From assembly GCF_014904745.1 (NCBI RefSeq), contig NZ_JACZCS010000018.1, forward strand, positions 1 to 64,000: 64,000 nucleotides of DNA. The letters are read 5' to 3'. This stretch comes from Oricola nitratireducens (GTDB lineage Bacteria > Pseudomonadota > Alphaproteobacteria > Rhizobiales > Rhizobiaceae). The position numbers were made by a program, and so were the translations under genes. The notes below the pieces were generated by a model that saw nothing but the letters and a program-made list of their open reading frames with translations, made no database searches and was not told the DNA's origin. This document shows positions 17,869-26,645 of this stretch, in pieces (positions within the stretch are counted from its first letter, which is position 1; the number at the start of each line of letters is the position of its first letter).

Positions 17869-19266
17869 GTGAACTATATCTCGACCCGCGGTCAGGCGCC
17901 CGTCCTCGGTTTTTGCGACACCATGCTTGCGGGCCTCGCAAGCGACGGCGGGCTTTATGTGCCCGAGACATGGCCGCATTTTTCCGCCGCGGACATCCGC
18001 GCGATGCGCGGCAAGTCCTACGAGGAGATCGCGGTCATGGTGATGTGGCCCTTCGTCGAGGGCGAGATCGGGAGGGAGACCTTCGAAAGAATTGTGCGCG
18101 AGGCCTATGCTACCTTCCGCCACGAAGCCGTCTGCCCGCTGGTCCAGACCGGCGCCAACGAGTTCGTGCTCGAACTCTTCCACGGCCCGACGCTCGCCTT
18201 CAAGGACGTCGCGATGCAGATGATCGGGCGGCTGATGGACCATGTGCTGGCGACGCGCGACGAGCGCGCGACCATCGTCGGCGCGACCTCGGGCGATACC
18301 GGCGGCGCCGCGATCGAGGCTTTCGCCGGGCGCGACCGCACCGACATCTTCATCCTGTTCCCGAAGGGCCGTGTCTCGCCGGTGCAGCAGCGCCAGATGA
18401 CGAGCAGTTCCGCATCGAACGTGCATGCGCTCGCCATCGAGGGCAATTTCGACGACTGCCAGTCACTCCTCAAGGACATGTTCAACCATGCCGCCTTCCG
18501 CCAGTCGGTGAAGCTGTCCGGCGTGAATTCGATCAACTGGGCGCGCATCATGGCGCAGGTGGTCTACTACTTCACCTCGGCGCTATCGCTTGGCGGACCG
18601 GACCGGCCGGTCGCCTACACCGTGCCGACGGGCAATTTCGGCGACATCTTCGCCGGTTACGTCGCCAAACAGATGGGATTGCCGATAGAAACGCTGGTCA
18701 TCGCGACCAATGACAACGACATCCTGGCGCGCACGCTTTCGACCGGCGTCTACGAGATGCGCAACGTGGTCAAGACGACGTCGCCCTCGATGGATATCCA
18801 GATCTCGTCCAATTTCGAGCGGCTGCTGTTCGATGCGAGCGGACGCGACGACGCCCAGGTGCGCGCAGCGATGGCGAATTTGAAACAGGCACACCGCTTC
18901 GAATTGCCGGAAAAGACGCTTGCCGCTATCCGCGGCGGTTTTTCGGCGGGCACGGCGCATGTCTCCGAAACCGCGACGACGATCCGGCACGTAAACGAGA
19001 AATCCGGCTATCTGCTCGATCCGCATACCGCGATCGGCGTGCATGTCGCACGGCACTCCGCGAAGAGCGCCGCGCCCATGGTGGTGCTCGGAACCGCCCA
19101 CCCGGCGAAGTTCCCGGCGGCCGTCAAGGAGGCCTGCGGTGTCGATCCGGCGTTGCCCGACTGGCTGTCCGACCTGATGGAACGTCACGAAAGCTTCACG
19201 GAGCTTCCATCTGACCTGAAAATAGTGGAAGATCACATTTCCCGGCACGCGCGAGCGGCAAATTGA
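17869..19266 (+). CDS. thrC: Threonine synthase
   Basis: The 465-residue protein starts at GTG (MNYISTRGQAPVLGF). It converts O-phosphohomoserine to threonine using PLP. The PLP lysine is K112 in HGPTLAFKDVAMQMIG. The GATSGDTGGAAIEA phosphate-binding loop and VPTGNFGDIFAGY follow. The length and N-terminal domain fit the long class of bacterial and fungal enzymes. The M16 peptidase gene follows after 64 nt, a common rhizobial order. The homoserine kinase gene thrB is also in this window, at 28200-29162. Confidence 0.96.
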   Translation: MNYISTRGQAPVLGFCDTMLAGLASDGGLYVPETWPHFSAADIRAMRGKSYEEIAVMVMWPFVEGEIGRETFERIVREAYATFRHEAVCPLVQTGANEFVLELFHGPTLAFKDVAMQMIGRLMDHVLATRDERATIVGATSGDTGGAAIEAFAGRDRTDIFILFPKGRVSPVQQRQMTSSSASNVHALAIEGNFDDCQSLLKDMFNHAAFRQSVKLSGVNSINWARIMAQVVYYFTSALSLGGPDRPVAYTVPTGNFGDIFAGYVAKQMGLPIETLVIATNDNDILARTLSTGVYEMRNVVKTTSPSMDIQISSNFERLLFDASGRDDAQVRAAMANLKQAHRFELPEKTLAAIRGGFSAGTAHVSETATTIRHVNEKSGYLLDPHTAIGVHVARHSAKSAAPMVVLGTAHPAKFPAAVKEACGVDPALPDWLSDLMERHESFTELPSDLKIVEDHISRHARAAN

Positions 19267-19330
19267 CATTGCGCGGCCAATTGTGAGGAAGCGTACGGTC
19301 GGATTACCGACCGATCCAGGGAGCTTGCAT

Positions 19331-20653
19331 ATGATAGTAGAGACGACACGTCTCTCCAACGGAATTACCGTTGCCACTCAGCGTTTCGAACATGTCGAGA
19401 GTGTAGCGCTCGGGGTCTGGATCAAGGCCGGATCCCGCAACGAACTGGAAAACGAGCATGGCATCGCGCATATGCTCGAACACATGGCCTTCAAGGGCAC
19501 GGCGCGGCGTGACGCCCGCACCATCGCCGAGGAAATCGAAAATGTCGGCGGCGAGATCAACGCCGGCACAAGCGTCGAGACCACATCCTATTTCGTCCGC
19601 GTGCTGAAGGACGACGTCCCGCTCGCGCTCGACCTGCTCTCCGACATCCTGCAGAATTCGAAATTCGACGAGGACGAGCTCGAACGCGAGAAGCACGTCA
19701 TCCTGCAGGAGCTCGGCGCCGCCAACGACACGCCGGACGATGCCGTCTTCGACCGCTTCACCGAAGCCGCCTTCCGGCACCAGCCGATCGGACGCGCCAT
19801 CCTCGGCACCCGCGACACGATCACCTCGTTCACGCCCGACCAGATCCGCACCTATATCGACCGCGAATATTGCGGCGAGCGCATGGTGATCGCGGCGACG
19901 GGCGCGATCGATCACGACGCCTTCGTAAAGCTGGTGGAAAGCCAGTTCGGCACCGTCCAGGCGAAACCGCGCGGCAAGGCCGTCTCGCTCGCCAACTATA
20001 TCGGCGGCGACTACCGCGAACACCGTCCGCTGCAGGACACGCAGTTCCTGCTCGGCTTCGAGGGCCGCGCCTATCATGTACGCGATTTCTACGCCTCGCA
20101 GGTTCTCGCCATGCTGCTCGGCGGGGGCATGTCCTCGCGCCTGTTCCAGGAAGTGCGCGAGAAGCGTGGCATCTGCTACTCGATCTACGCCTTCCATTGG
20201 GGTTTTTCGGACACCGGCATTTTCGGCATCCACGCGGCGACGGAACCCGGCGATCTCGACGAACTCGTGCACCTCGTCCTGGCTGAACTGCGCCGCGCCG
20301 CCGAGGACATCGATACGCCGGAACTGGAACGCGCCCGGGCGCAGTTCCGCGCCAGCCTGCTGATGTCGGGCGAAAGCGCGCCGAGCCGCGCCGGCCAGAT
20401 CGCACGCCAGATCCTGCTGTTCGGCCGCCCGATCCCCAACGAGGAACTGCTCGACCGGCTCGACAAGCTGACAGTTGAGCGCCTGCGCGGTCTCGCCGGC
20501 CGGCTGTTCACGTCGTCGGCCCCGACGGTTTCGGCCATCGGCCCGGTCGACCGGCTGATGGATATCGACACGATGCGTACGGAGCTCACGTCTGGCGCAG
20601 GGTCCGACGTTTACGGTTCATCACGCGCCGGCATGCGACTCGCCGTCGGCTGA
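19331..20653 (+). CDS. M16-family zinc peptidase (mitochondrial processing peptidase-like)
   Basis: The 440-residue protein starts at the ATG at 19331, preceded by AGGGAG. An in-frame GTG lies upstream at 19283. The inverted zinc motif HxxEH is H47-MLE-H51, with the third ligand glutamate in a DELEREKHVILQE helix about 75 residues later. The second half contains the usual C-terminal M16 domain with a GGGMSSRLFQEVREKRG motif. The family degrades or processes peptides; its substrate in rhizobia is not known. It lies within a thrC-rimJ operon. Confidence 0.95.
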   Translation: MIVETTRLSNGITVATQRFEHVESVALGVWIKAGSRNELENEHGIAHMLEHMAFKGTARRDARTIAEEIENVGGEINAGTSVETTSYFVRVLKDDVPLALDLLSDILQNSKFDEDELEREKHVILQELGAANDTPDDAVFDRFTEAAFRHQPIGRAILGTRDTITSFTPDQIRTYIDREYCGERMVIAATGAIDHDAFVKLVESQFGTVQAKPRGKAVSLANYIGGDYREHRPLQDTQFLLGFEGRAYHVRDFYASQVLAMLLGGGMSSRLFQEVREKRGICYSIYAFHWGFSDTGIFGIHAATEPGDLDELVHLVLAELRRAAEDIDTPELERARAQFRASLLMSGESAPSRAGQIARQILLFGRPIPNEELLDRLDKLTVERLRGLAGRLFTSSAPTVSAIGPVDRLMDIDTMRTELTSGAGSDVYGSSRAGMRLAVG

Positions 20654-20688
20654 CCCAAACTCCGTTGCTGAACAACCCGGTGCCGGAC

Positions 20689-21303
20689 ATGATCGCCTTT
20701 CCATTTCGGGGCACGCGCCAGCAGATCATCACCGGCAGGAATGTCTATCTGCGCTATCCGGACATGTCGGACCATGCCGAGTGGGCGGCGTTGCGCACCG
20801 AAAGCGCCTCGTTCCTGCGCCCCTGGGAGCCGGCCTGGCCCGACGACGATCTCGAGAAGGCCGCGTTCCGGACACGCATCCGCCGCTACAACCAGGAAAT
20901 CGCTTCGGGTTCCGGCTTTCCGTTCTTCATCTGCGACCACAAGACCCGTGCGATTCTCGGCGGCATCACGCTCGGCAATGTGCGCCGCGGCGTCTCGCAA
21001 TGCGGCCAGATCGGCTACTGGATCGGGGAGCGCTACAAGGGCCACGGAATCATGAGCGAAGCGCTCGCAATCCTGTGCGACCATGCTTTCGCCCAATTCG
21101 GATTGCACCGCCTTGAAGCTGCCTGTATCCCGGACAATACACGCTCGATCCGCATTCTGGAGAAGGCCGGATTCGCTCGCGAGGGATATTTACGATCTTA
21201 TTTAAAGATCAATGGTATATGGCGCGACCATGTGCTTTACGCGCGCATTAACCCGCGCCACGAGCGCGTCGGCGCACCGGTGGAACAAGGTGAGACGGTT
21301 TGA
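20689..21303 (+). CDS. RimJ/RimL-type GNAT acetyltransferase
   Basis: The protein has 204 residues from the ATG at 20689 (TTG and GTG alternatives lie 24 and 9 nt upstream). It matches the ribosomal-protein N-acetyltransferase branch of GNATs: IGYWIGERYKGHGIMSEAL (acetyl-CoA loop), LHRLEAACIPDNTRSIRILEKAGF and EGYLRSYLKINGIWRDHVLYA. RimJ acetylates ribosomal protein S5, and this copy is annotated by similarity only. The stop overlaps the start of the following GGDEF/EAL gene, so the two are coupled. Confidence 0.9.
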   Translation: MIAFPFRGTRQQIITGRNVYLRYPDMSDHAEWAALRTESASFLRPWEPAWPDDDLEKAAFRTRIRRYNQEIASGSGFPFFICDHKTRAILGGITLGNVRRGVSQCGQIGYWIGERYKGHGIMSEALAILCDHAFAQFGLHRLEAACIPDNTRSIRILEKAGFAREGYLRSYLKINGIWRDHVLYARINPRHERVGAPVEQGETV

Positions 21304-24239
21304 AGGAATTGATCGGGAAAACGGAATGCCGCGGCGGCTTTCGCCTGCTGCGCATTTGCGTGACGTTTCTCGTCGCGCTGACCGCGATCCTGACAACCCT
21401 CGCCGCGCCGGCATTCGCTGTCGAGCCGATCTCGATCGGCCGCAATTCCGAGGCGCTTGACCTCTCGCGCGCCGTCACGATCTATCGCAACAAGGGCGAA
21501 ACCTTCCGGATTTCGACGGCACCGGGCATCGACGGCATCGTGCGCACGATCGAAGTCCAGGCGACGCAGCCGGGAACCGACGGCCACTGGGCCGTCTTCG
21601 CGCTCGCCAACACCACCGAAACCCAGATCGACCGGCTGATCGTCGCGCCGCATTTCCGGCTCGTGGGTTCGCATTTCTTCTGGCCGGATCTCGGCTCCAA
21701 GCGCATCGTCGCGATCACGCCGAGCGAAGGCTTCGCGCTCGACCGGGTGGAGAGCCGCGACGCCGACATATTCTCGATCACGCTCAACCCCGGCGCGGTC
21801 GTCACCTTCGTCGCCGAGCTCGCCTCGCCGAACCTGCCGCAGGTCTATCTGTGGGAAGCCGACCAGTACAAGGACATCGTCAACTCCTACACGCTCTACC
21901 GCGGCATCGTGCTCGGCATTGCCGGCCTGCTGGCGCTGTTTCTAACCATCCTGTTCGTGGTGCGCGGCACGTCGATGTTCCCGGCCGCGGCGGCGCTCGC
22001 CTGGGCCGTTCTGGCCTATATCTGCGTCGATTTCGGCTTCATCGACCGGTTCTTCGACGTGCCCGTCGCCGACATCCGAACATGGCGGGCGATGAGCGAG
22101 GTGTCTCTGGCGGCGACGCTGGCGCTGTTCCTGTTCACCTATCTCAATCTCAACCGCTGGCACGAGCACCTCAGCTACGGCGCGATCGCCTGGGTGCTCG
22201 GGATCGCCGGCCTGTCCGCGCTCGTCCTCTACGATCCGGCGCTCGCCTCCGGCATCGCGCGGTTCTCGCTTGCCGCGACCGCGGTATTCGGGCTGGCGCT
22301 GATCGTCGTCTTTGCCTGGCGCGGCTTCGACCGCGCGATCATGCTGGTGCCCGCCTGGGCGCTGCTGATCGCCTGGATCGCGGCCGGATACATGACGATA
22401 TCCGGCCAGATCGATAATGACATCATCCAGCCGGCGCTCGCCGGCGGTCTCGTCCTGATCGTCCTGCTGATCGGCTTCACCGTCATGCAGAACGCCTTTT
22501 CGGGCGGCGCCTTCCAGCAGAACCTGTTGTCCAATGTCGAGCGCCAGGCGCTCGCGGTGAAAGGGTCCGGCGGCATCGTGTGGGACTGGGACGTCGGCCG
22601 CGACAAGCTGTCCACGACGCCCGACCTGGGCGCCGTGATCGGCTTCGGCGCCGGCACGCTGCAGGGACAGCCGAAGAACTGGCTGCCCTATATCCATTCC
22701 GACGACCGCGACCGCTTCCGGATGACGCTCGATTCGGTACTGGAAAAGAAGCGCGGCAAGATCGACATGGCGATGCGCCTGCGCGGTCCCGACAATCACT
22801 ACAGCTGGTACGCCGTGCGCGCGCGGCCCGTCGTAGGCGCCAACGGTGAAGTGATCCGCTGCATCGGCACGATCATCGACGTCAGCGACCAGAAGCGCGC
22901 CGAGGAGCGCCTGCTGCACGATGCCGTGCACGACAATCTGACCGGATTGCCGAACCGCGAATTGTACATGGACCGGCTGCGCAACGCGATCGCGATCGCC
23001 AATGTCGACGAGGCGATGCGCCCGACCACGCTGATCGTCGACATCGACCGGTTCCGGCAGGTCAACGAGTCGATCGGCATGGCGGCCGGCGACACGCTGC
23101 TGATCACCATCGCCCGGCGCCTGCGCCGCCTGCTCAGGCCGCACGACACGCTGGCGCGCATCTCCGGAAACCAGTTCGGCATCATCCTCCTGTCGGAGAC
23201 CGATCCCGGCCGGATCGCCGGGTTCGCCGACGCGGTGAAGAAGACGATCAAGGCGCCGATCTCGTTCGCCGAACGCCAGATCATCCTGACAACCTCGATC
23301 GGGCTTGCCACCTGGACACAGGCGCGTTCGCAGGACGAGGACCTGTTCGGCGACGCCGAGCTGGCGCTGTTCCAAGCCAAGCGTTTCGGCGGCGACCGCG
23401 TCGAACCGTTCCGGCCGGCCTTCCGCACGTCGGGCTCCGACAAGCTGCAGCTCGAATCCGATCTCAGGCGCGCCATCGAGCGCGGCGAGATCTCGCTTGC
23501 CTACCAGCCGATCGTCCATGCCCGCACGCTCGACGTCGCCGGTTTCGAGGCGCTGATGCGCTGGAACCACCCGCGCCGCGGCGAGATCCAGCCGTCGGAA
23601 TTCATCGCGGTGGCGGAACGCTCCGACCTGATCGTCGAACTCGGCAACCACGCGCTGGAACTGGCGATGCGCCAGCTGATGGACTGGGACCTGGCGCTGC
23701 CCGATGCCGGGCTGTTCCTCTCGGTCAACGTATCGAGCCAGCAGGTGATGATGCGCGATTTCGCCAACACGCTGTCGGGCATGCAGGCGCGGTTCTCGTC
23801 GCGCCGCCACAAGCTGCGCCTGGAGATCACCGAGACCGTGCTGATGCAGAATCCCGAACACAACGCGCGCGTTCTGGAGCGGGTCAAGGCGCTTGGCATC
23901 GGTCTCGCGATGGACGATTTCGGCACCGGCTATTCGTCGCTCGCCTATCTGCAGCAGTTCCCGTTCGACACGATCAAGCTGGACCAGTCGCTGGTGCGCA
24001 ACGACTGGACGCAGCGCGACATCCTTCTGCAGTCGGTCATTTCGATGGCGAACAATCTCGGGCTCGCCACCGTCGCCGAGGGCGTCGAAAACATGGACGA
24101 CGTGCGCAAGCTCGAAGAAATGGGTTGCAAGTATATCCAGGGATTCGTCGCTGGCGTACCGGTGACCGCCGAAGCCGCGACCGAACTCGTCATGACGCAA
24201 AACCCGGTCGTCACCAACGACGACGCGGCGGCCGAATAG
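21300..24239 (+). CDS. Membrane sensor with PAS, degenerate GGDEF and EAL domains (probable c-di-GMP phosphodiesterase)
   Basis: The 979-residue protein starts at TTG, chosen because a stop lies three codons upstream and AAGGTGAG precedes it. It has a signal segment to about residue 40, an extracytoplasmic domain to about 190, a cluster of about seven membrane helices (200-400), a PAS domain (415-540), GGDEF (545-710) and EAL (725-965). The arrangement resembles 7TMR-DISM sensors. The GGDEF active site reads SGNQF (622-626), so cyclase activity is unlikely. The EAL side looks intact: E750-AL, NVSSQQ, LEITETVL, DDFGTGYSSL and AEGVEN. It probably hydrolyses c-di-GMP in response to an outside signal. 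Confidence 0.92.
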   Translation: MKELIGKTECRGGFRLLRICVTFLVALTAILTTLAAPAFAVEPISIGRNSEALDLSRAVTIYRNKGETFRISTAPGIDGIVRTIEVQATQPGTDGHWAVFALANTTETQIDRLIVAPHFRLVGSHFFWPDLGSKRIVAITPSEGFALDRVESRDADIFSITLNPGAVVTFVAELASPNLPQVYLWEADQYKDIVNSYTLYRGIVLGIAGLLALFLTILFVVRGTSMFPAAAALAWAVLAYICVDFGFIDRFFDVPVADIRTWRAMSEVSLAATLALFLFTYLNLNRWHEHLSYGAIAWVLGIAGLSALVLYDPALASGIARFSLAATAVFGLALIVVFAWRGFDRAIMLVPAWALLIAWIAAGYMTISGQIDNDIIQPALAGGLVLIVLLIGFTVMQNAFSGGAFQQNLLSNVERQALAVKGSGGIVWDWDVGRDKLSTTPDLGAVIGFGAGTLQGQPKNWLPYIHSDDRDRFRMTLDSVLEKKRGKIDMAMRLRGPDNHYSWYAVRARPVVGANGEVIRCIGTIIDVSDQKRAEERLLHDAVHDNLTGLPNRELYMDRLRNAIAIANVDEAMRPTTLIVDIDRFRQVNESIGMAAGDTLLITIARRLRRLLRPHDTLARISGNQFGIILLSETDPGRIAGFADAVKKTIKAPISFAERQIILTTSIGLATWTQARSQDEDLFGDAELALFQAKRFGGDRVEPFRPAFRTSGSDKLQLESDLRRAIERGEISLAYQPIVHARTLDVAGFEALMRWNHPRRGEIQPSEFIAVAERSDLIVELGNHALELAMRQLMDWDLALPDAGLFLSVNVSSQQVMMRDFANTLSGMQARFSSRRHKLRLEITETVLMQNPEHNARVLERVKALGIGLAMDDFGTGYSSLAYLQQFPFDTIKLDQSLVRNDWTQRDILLQSVISMANNLGLATVAEGVENMDDVRKLEEMGCKYIQGFVAGVPVTAEAATELVMTQNPVVTNDDAAAE

Positions 24240-24252
24240 TCAAGTCAGGGGA

Positions 24253-24861
24253 TCAGGCGTGGCCGCAATCGGCCACGAAATGGGCGGGCTGGATGCCGGC
24301 GGCGCGCAGCAGGCGCTCGTATTTTGTGTCGTGGTCCTGGTCGAAGACGAGGCGCGGATCGGCCTCGAGCGTCAGCCAGCTGTTTTCCATCATCTCGGTT
24401 TCCAACTGCCCCGGCCCCCAGCCGGAATAGCCGAGCGAGATCGCGCATTGTTCCGGCCCCTGCCCGTTGGCGATCATGCGCAGGACCTGGGTCGTGGAGG
24501 TGAGAAACACGGATTCCGAGATCGGGATTGTCGCGTCGCCGCAGTAATCGGCGGAATGCAAAACGAAACCGCGATGCTCGTCCACCGGTCCGCCATGGCC
24601 GATCGGGGCGTGCGCCACGCTGTTCGGCATATGCGGCATCGCGCTGTCGTCGAAGACGTCTGTCTGTTCGACGAGGTCCCAGAATGTCATGCCGCGCGGC
24701 TTGTTGACGACGAAACCCATCGCGCCCTCTTCGTTGTGGGCGCACACATAAATGATCGTCTGGGCGAAAAATGACGTCGACAGGGACGGCATGGCGACGA
24801 GGAACTTGCCCTCGAACTGCCCGCATCCGGTCGAATATTTCCGTTTCGTCAAAATTTCCAT
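24253..24861 (-). CDS. YqgE/AlgH (UPF0301) family protein
   Basis: The 202-residue protein from the ATG at 24861 shows the UPF0301 pattern: GKFLVAMPSL, IIYVCAHNEEGAMGFVVNKP, GGPVDEHRGFVLH and GYSGWGPGQLETE. The family is widespread and its biochemical role is unsettled, although AlgH was linked to alginate regulation in Pseudomonas. A 7-bp hairpin (24259-24276) lies in the 3' end of the gene. It is divergent from the DsbD-alpha-like gene. Confidence 0.93.
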   Translation of the reverse strand: MEILTKRKYSTGCGQFEGKFLVAMPSLSTSFFAQTIIYVCAHNEEGAMGFVVNKPRGMTFWDLVEQTDVFDDSAMPHMPNSVAHAPIGHGGPVDEHRGFVLHSADYCGDATIPISESVFLTSTTQVLRMIANGQGPEQCAISLGYSGWGPGQLETEMMENSWLTLEADPRLVFDQDHDTKYERLLRAAGIQPAHFVADCGHA

Positions 24862-25005
24862 GGAAGAAAGCGTAACATCGCTTTCCGATTTGGTCAGCAA
24901 TTTTTGTCGGTGCGCGATTCGGCCGCGATTTTCGTTCTCTCACAAAGAGTTGAGACGCATCACCGGCAAAATTCATTTGCAAAGCAAACGGGTTGGCATC
25001 ACGAA

Positions 25006-25830
25006 ATGGTCATGGCTTTTATCCCGTATTCGAAATTCCCGGTCATTATTGCCATTGCGTGCACGCTCTCGCCGCAACCGGTCATGGCCGCGGCTTCGCA
25101 CTGGGAAGTGACGGATGGCGGACGGCTCAGGATCGTCACCGAGCCGTGGCAAACGGGCATGGCGACGCTGCGCGGCGCGTTGCAGGTCGAGCTCGAACCG
25201 GGCTGGAAAACCTATTGGCGCGAACCGGGCTCGGCGGGTATCCCGCCGCAGGTGACAGTCGCCGGTGATGCCGCGCGGGTGGCGATCCATTTCCCGGTCC
25301 CGAACTGGGTTGACGACGATTACGGCTCGTGGGCGGGCTACAAGCATCCGGTGACGCTACCGCTGACATTCACGCTTTCCAGCAACGGTTCCTTGCACGA
25401 TATCGCGGCCGACGTCTTCCTCGGCATCTGCAAGGATATCTGCGTTCCGGTCAGCGCGCATTTCGAGGTCCCGTTGACCGCATCGGCGGGCAGCAACCTG
25501 CAGACGATGCAGGTCGACGCAGCCTTTGCCGCCCTGCCCGGCGGCAATTCGGCGTCACTGTCGATCGGCACCCCGTCATGGACTGACGACGGCAGACTGC
25601 AAATCAGCCTCGTCCACACCGGCGGCGACGGCAAGGCAGAGCTGTTCCTTTCCGCCGGCGCCGAGCATCAGTTCCGCAAGCCGGTGGCGGTTTCCGACGA
25701 CGGCACGACGACGGTGTTTCGCGCCGATCCCCTGTTCGAACCCGGCAAAAACGGGGATGTCGAGTTGATCGTGGCAGCGCGGCGCGGCGACGATACCGCC
25801 GAGACGGCCGTACCGATGCCGGCTCCCTGA
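25006..25830 (+). CDS. Exported DsbD-alpha-like domain protein
   Basis: The 274-residue protein has a signal peptide ending near residue 28 (PVMAAA). It resembles the periplasmic alpha domain of DsbD: LEPGWKTYWREPGSAGIPP, then a GICKDICVPV stretch with a C-x3-C pair at the position of the redox cysteines. The membrane and C-terminal thioredoxin-like parts of DsbD are absent. It could pass electrons from a separate CcdA/DsbD-beta partner to periplasmic targets. The function is inferred from the domain. No partner gene is adjacent. Confidence 0.82.
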   Translation: MVMAFIPYSKFPVIIAIACTLSPQPVMAAASHWEVTDGGRLRIVTEPWQTGMATLRGALQVELEPGWKTYWREPGSAGIPPQVTVAGDAARVAIHFPVPNWVDDDYGSWAGYKHPVTLPLTFTLSSNGSLHDIAADVFLGICKDICVPVSAHFEVPLTASAGSNLQTMQVDAAFAALPGGNSASLSIGTPSWTDDGRLQISLVHTGGDGKAELFLSAGAEHQFRKPVAVSDDGTTTVFRADPLFEPGKNGDVELIVAARRGDDTAETAVPMPAP

Positions 25831-25916
25831 CGCCACCGAAATTTAGCCGAGCGCCTCTTCCCATTTGCCGCCGATAAGTTATCTCCTGCGGTATAAATTT
25901 TTCCATGGAGTATGCG

Positions 25917-26399
25917 ATGCCCATCAAAACCGGTGACAAGTTGCCTGCGGCGACACTGAAGGTGATTACAGATGACGGGCCGGCCGACATGACCACCGAC
26001 GCGTTGTTCGGCGGCAAGAAGGTCGTCGTGTTCGGCGTTCCCGGCGCCTTTACGCCGACCTGTTCGCGCAATCACCTGCCGGGGTTCATCGAGAACCACG
26101 ACATCATCCTCGCCAAGGGCATCGACGACATCATCTGCGTCTCGGTCAACGACCATCATGTCATGAAGGCCTGGGCGGACGCGTCGGGCGCGATGGGCAA
26201 GATCCGCTTCGTCGCCGACTGGGACGCCGCCTTTACCAAGGCGCTGGATCTCGACGCCGAACTCGGCGTTCTCGGGCTGCGTTCGCGGCGCTATTCGATG
26301 ATCGTCGACGACGGCACCGTCACCGCGCTCAATATCGAGGAGAACCGCGGCGTGACGACATCCGGCGCCGCCGCGCTGCTGGAACAGCTCGGCGACTGA
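25917..26399 (+). CDS. Prx5-type peroxiredoxin
   Basis: The 160-residue protein starts at MPIKTGDKLPAATLK, with an alternative ATG four codons upstream. The peroxidatic cysteine is C49 in GAFTPTCSRNHLPGF, the standard Prx5/AHP1 motif, and SRRYSMIVDDGTV is the C-terminal half signature. It should reduce hydrogen peroxide and organic peroxides with thioredoxin or glutathione/glutaredoxin. Confidence 0.95.
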   Translation: MPIKTGDKLPAATLKVITDDGPADMTTDALFGGKKVVVFGVPGAFTPTCSRNHLPGFIENHDIILAKGIDDIICVSVNDHHVMKAWADASGAMGKIRFVADWDAAFTKALDLDAELGVLGLRSRRYSMIVDDGTVTALNIEENRGVTTSGAAALLEQLGD

Positions 26400-26645
26400 G
26401 CCCCAGACCACCTCGATCACGACACCGGAGAAGGTGAAGCGTTCCGAGCCGCTGACGGTGACATCGGTCCCGTCGCCAAAGCGCGCCGCGACGATCCTGG
26501 CGCTGTCGGCGCGCCCGTTTTCGCGGTCGTGCCCTGTTTCGCCGTAAAACAGTCGTTTTGCCTGTGGAGTTTCACGGCGCAATCCTGTCAACAGTCCGGG
26601 AATCGCGAACTGTCGGCCAACCCGAACTCTGTTCCGAGACTCTTC
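26400..26645. other. Intergenic region peroxiredoxin-ddl
   Basis: These 246 nt hold no gene I would assert. The minus strand is open from an ATG at 26591 into the peroxiredoxin gene, and its first 64 codons read like beta-rich protein (GDGTDVTVSGSERFTFSG). A small or decayed minus-strand gene cannot be excluded. The ddl start lies at the right end. Confidence 0.3.

Noticed and set aside
21942-24200. Very long open frame on the minus strand opposite the GGDEF/EAL gene
   Set aside because: The translation has skewed composition without domains, as expected from the antisense of a high-G+C gene. The plus-strand product has clear domains.
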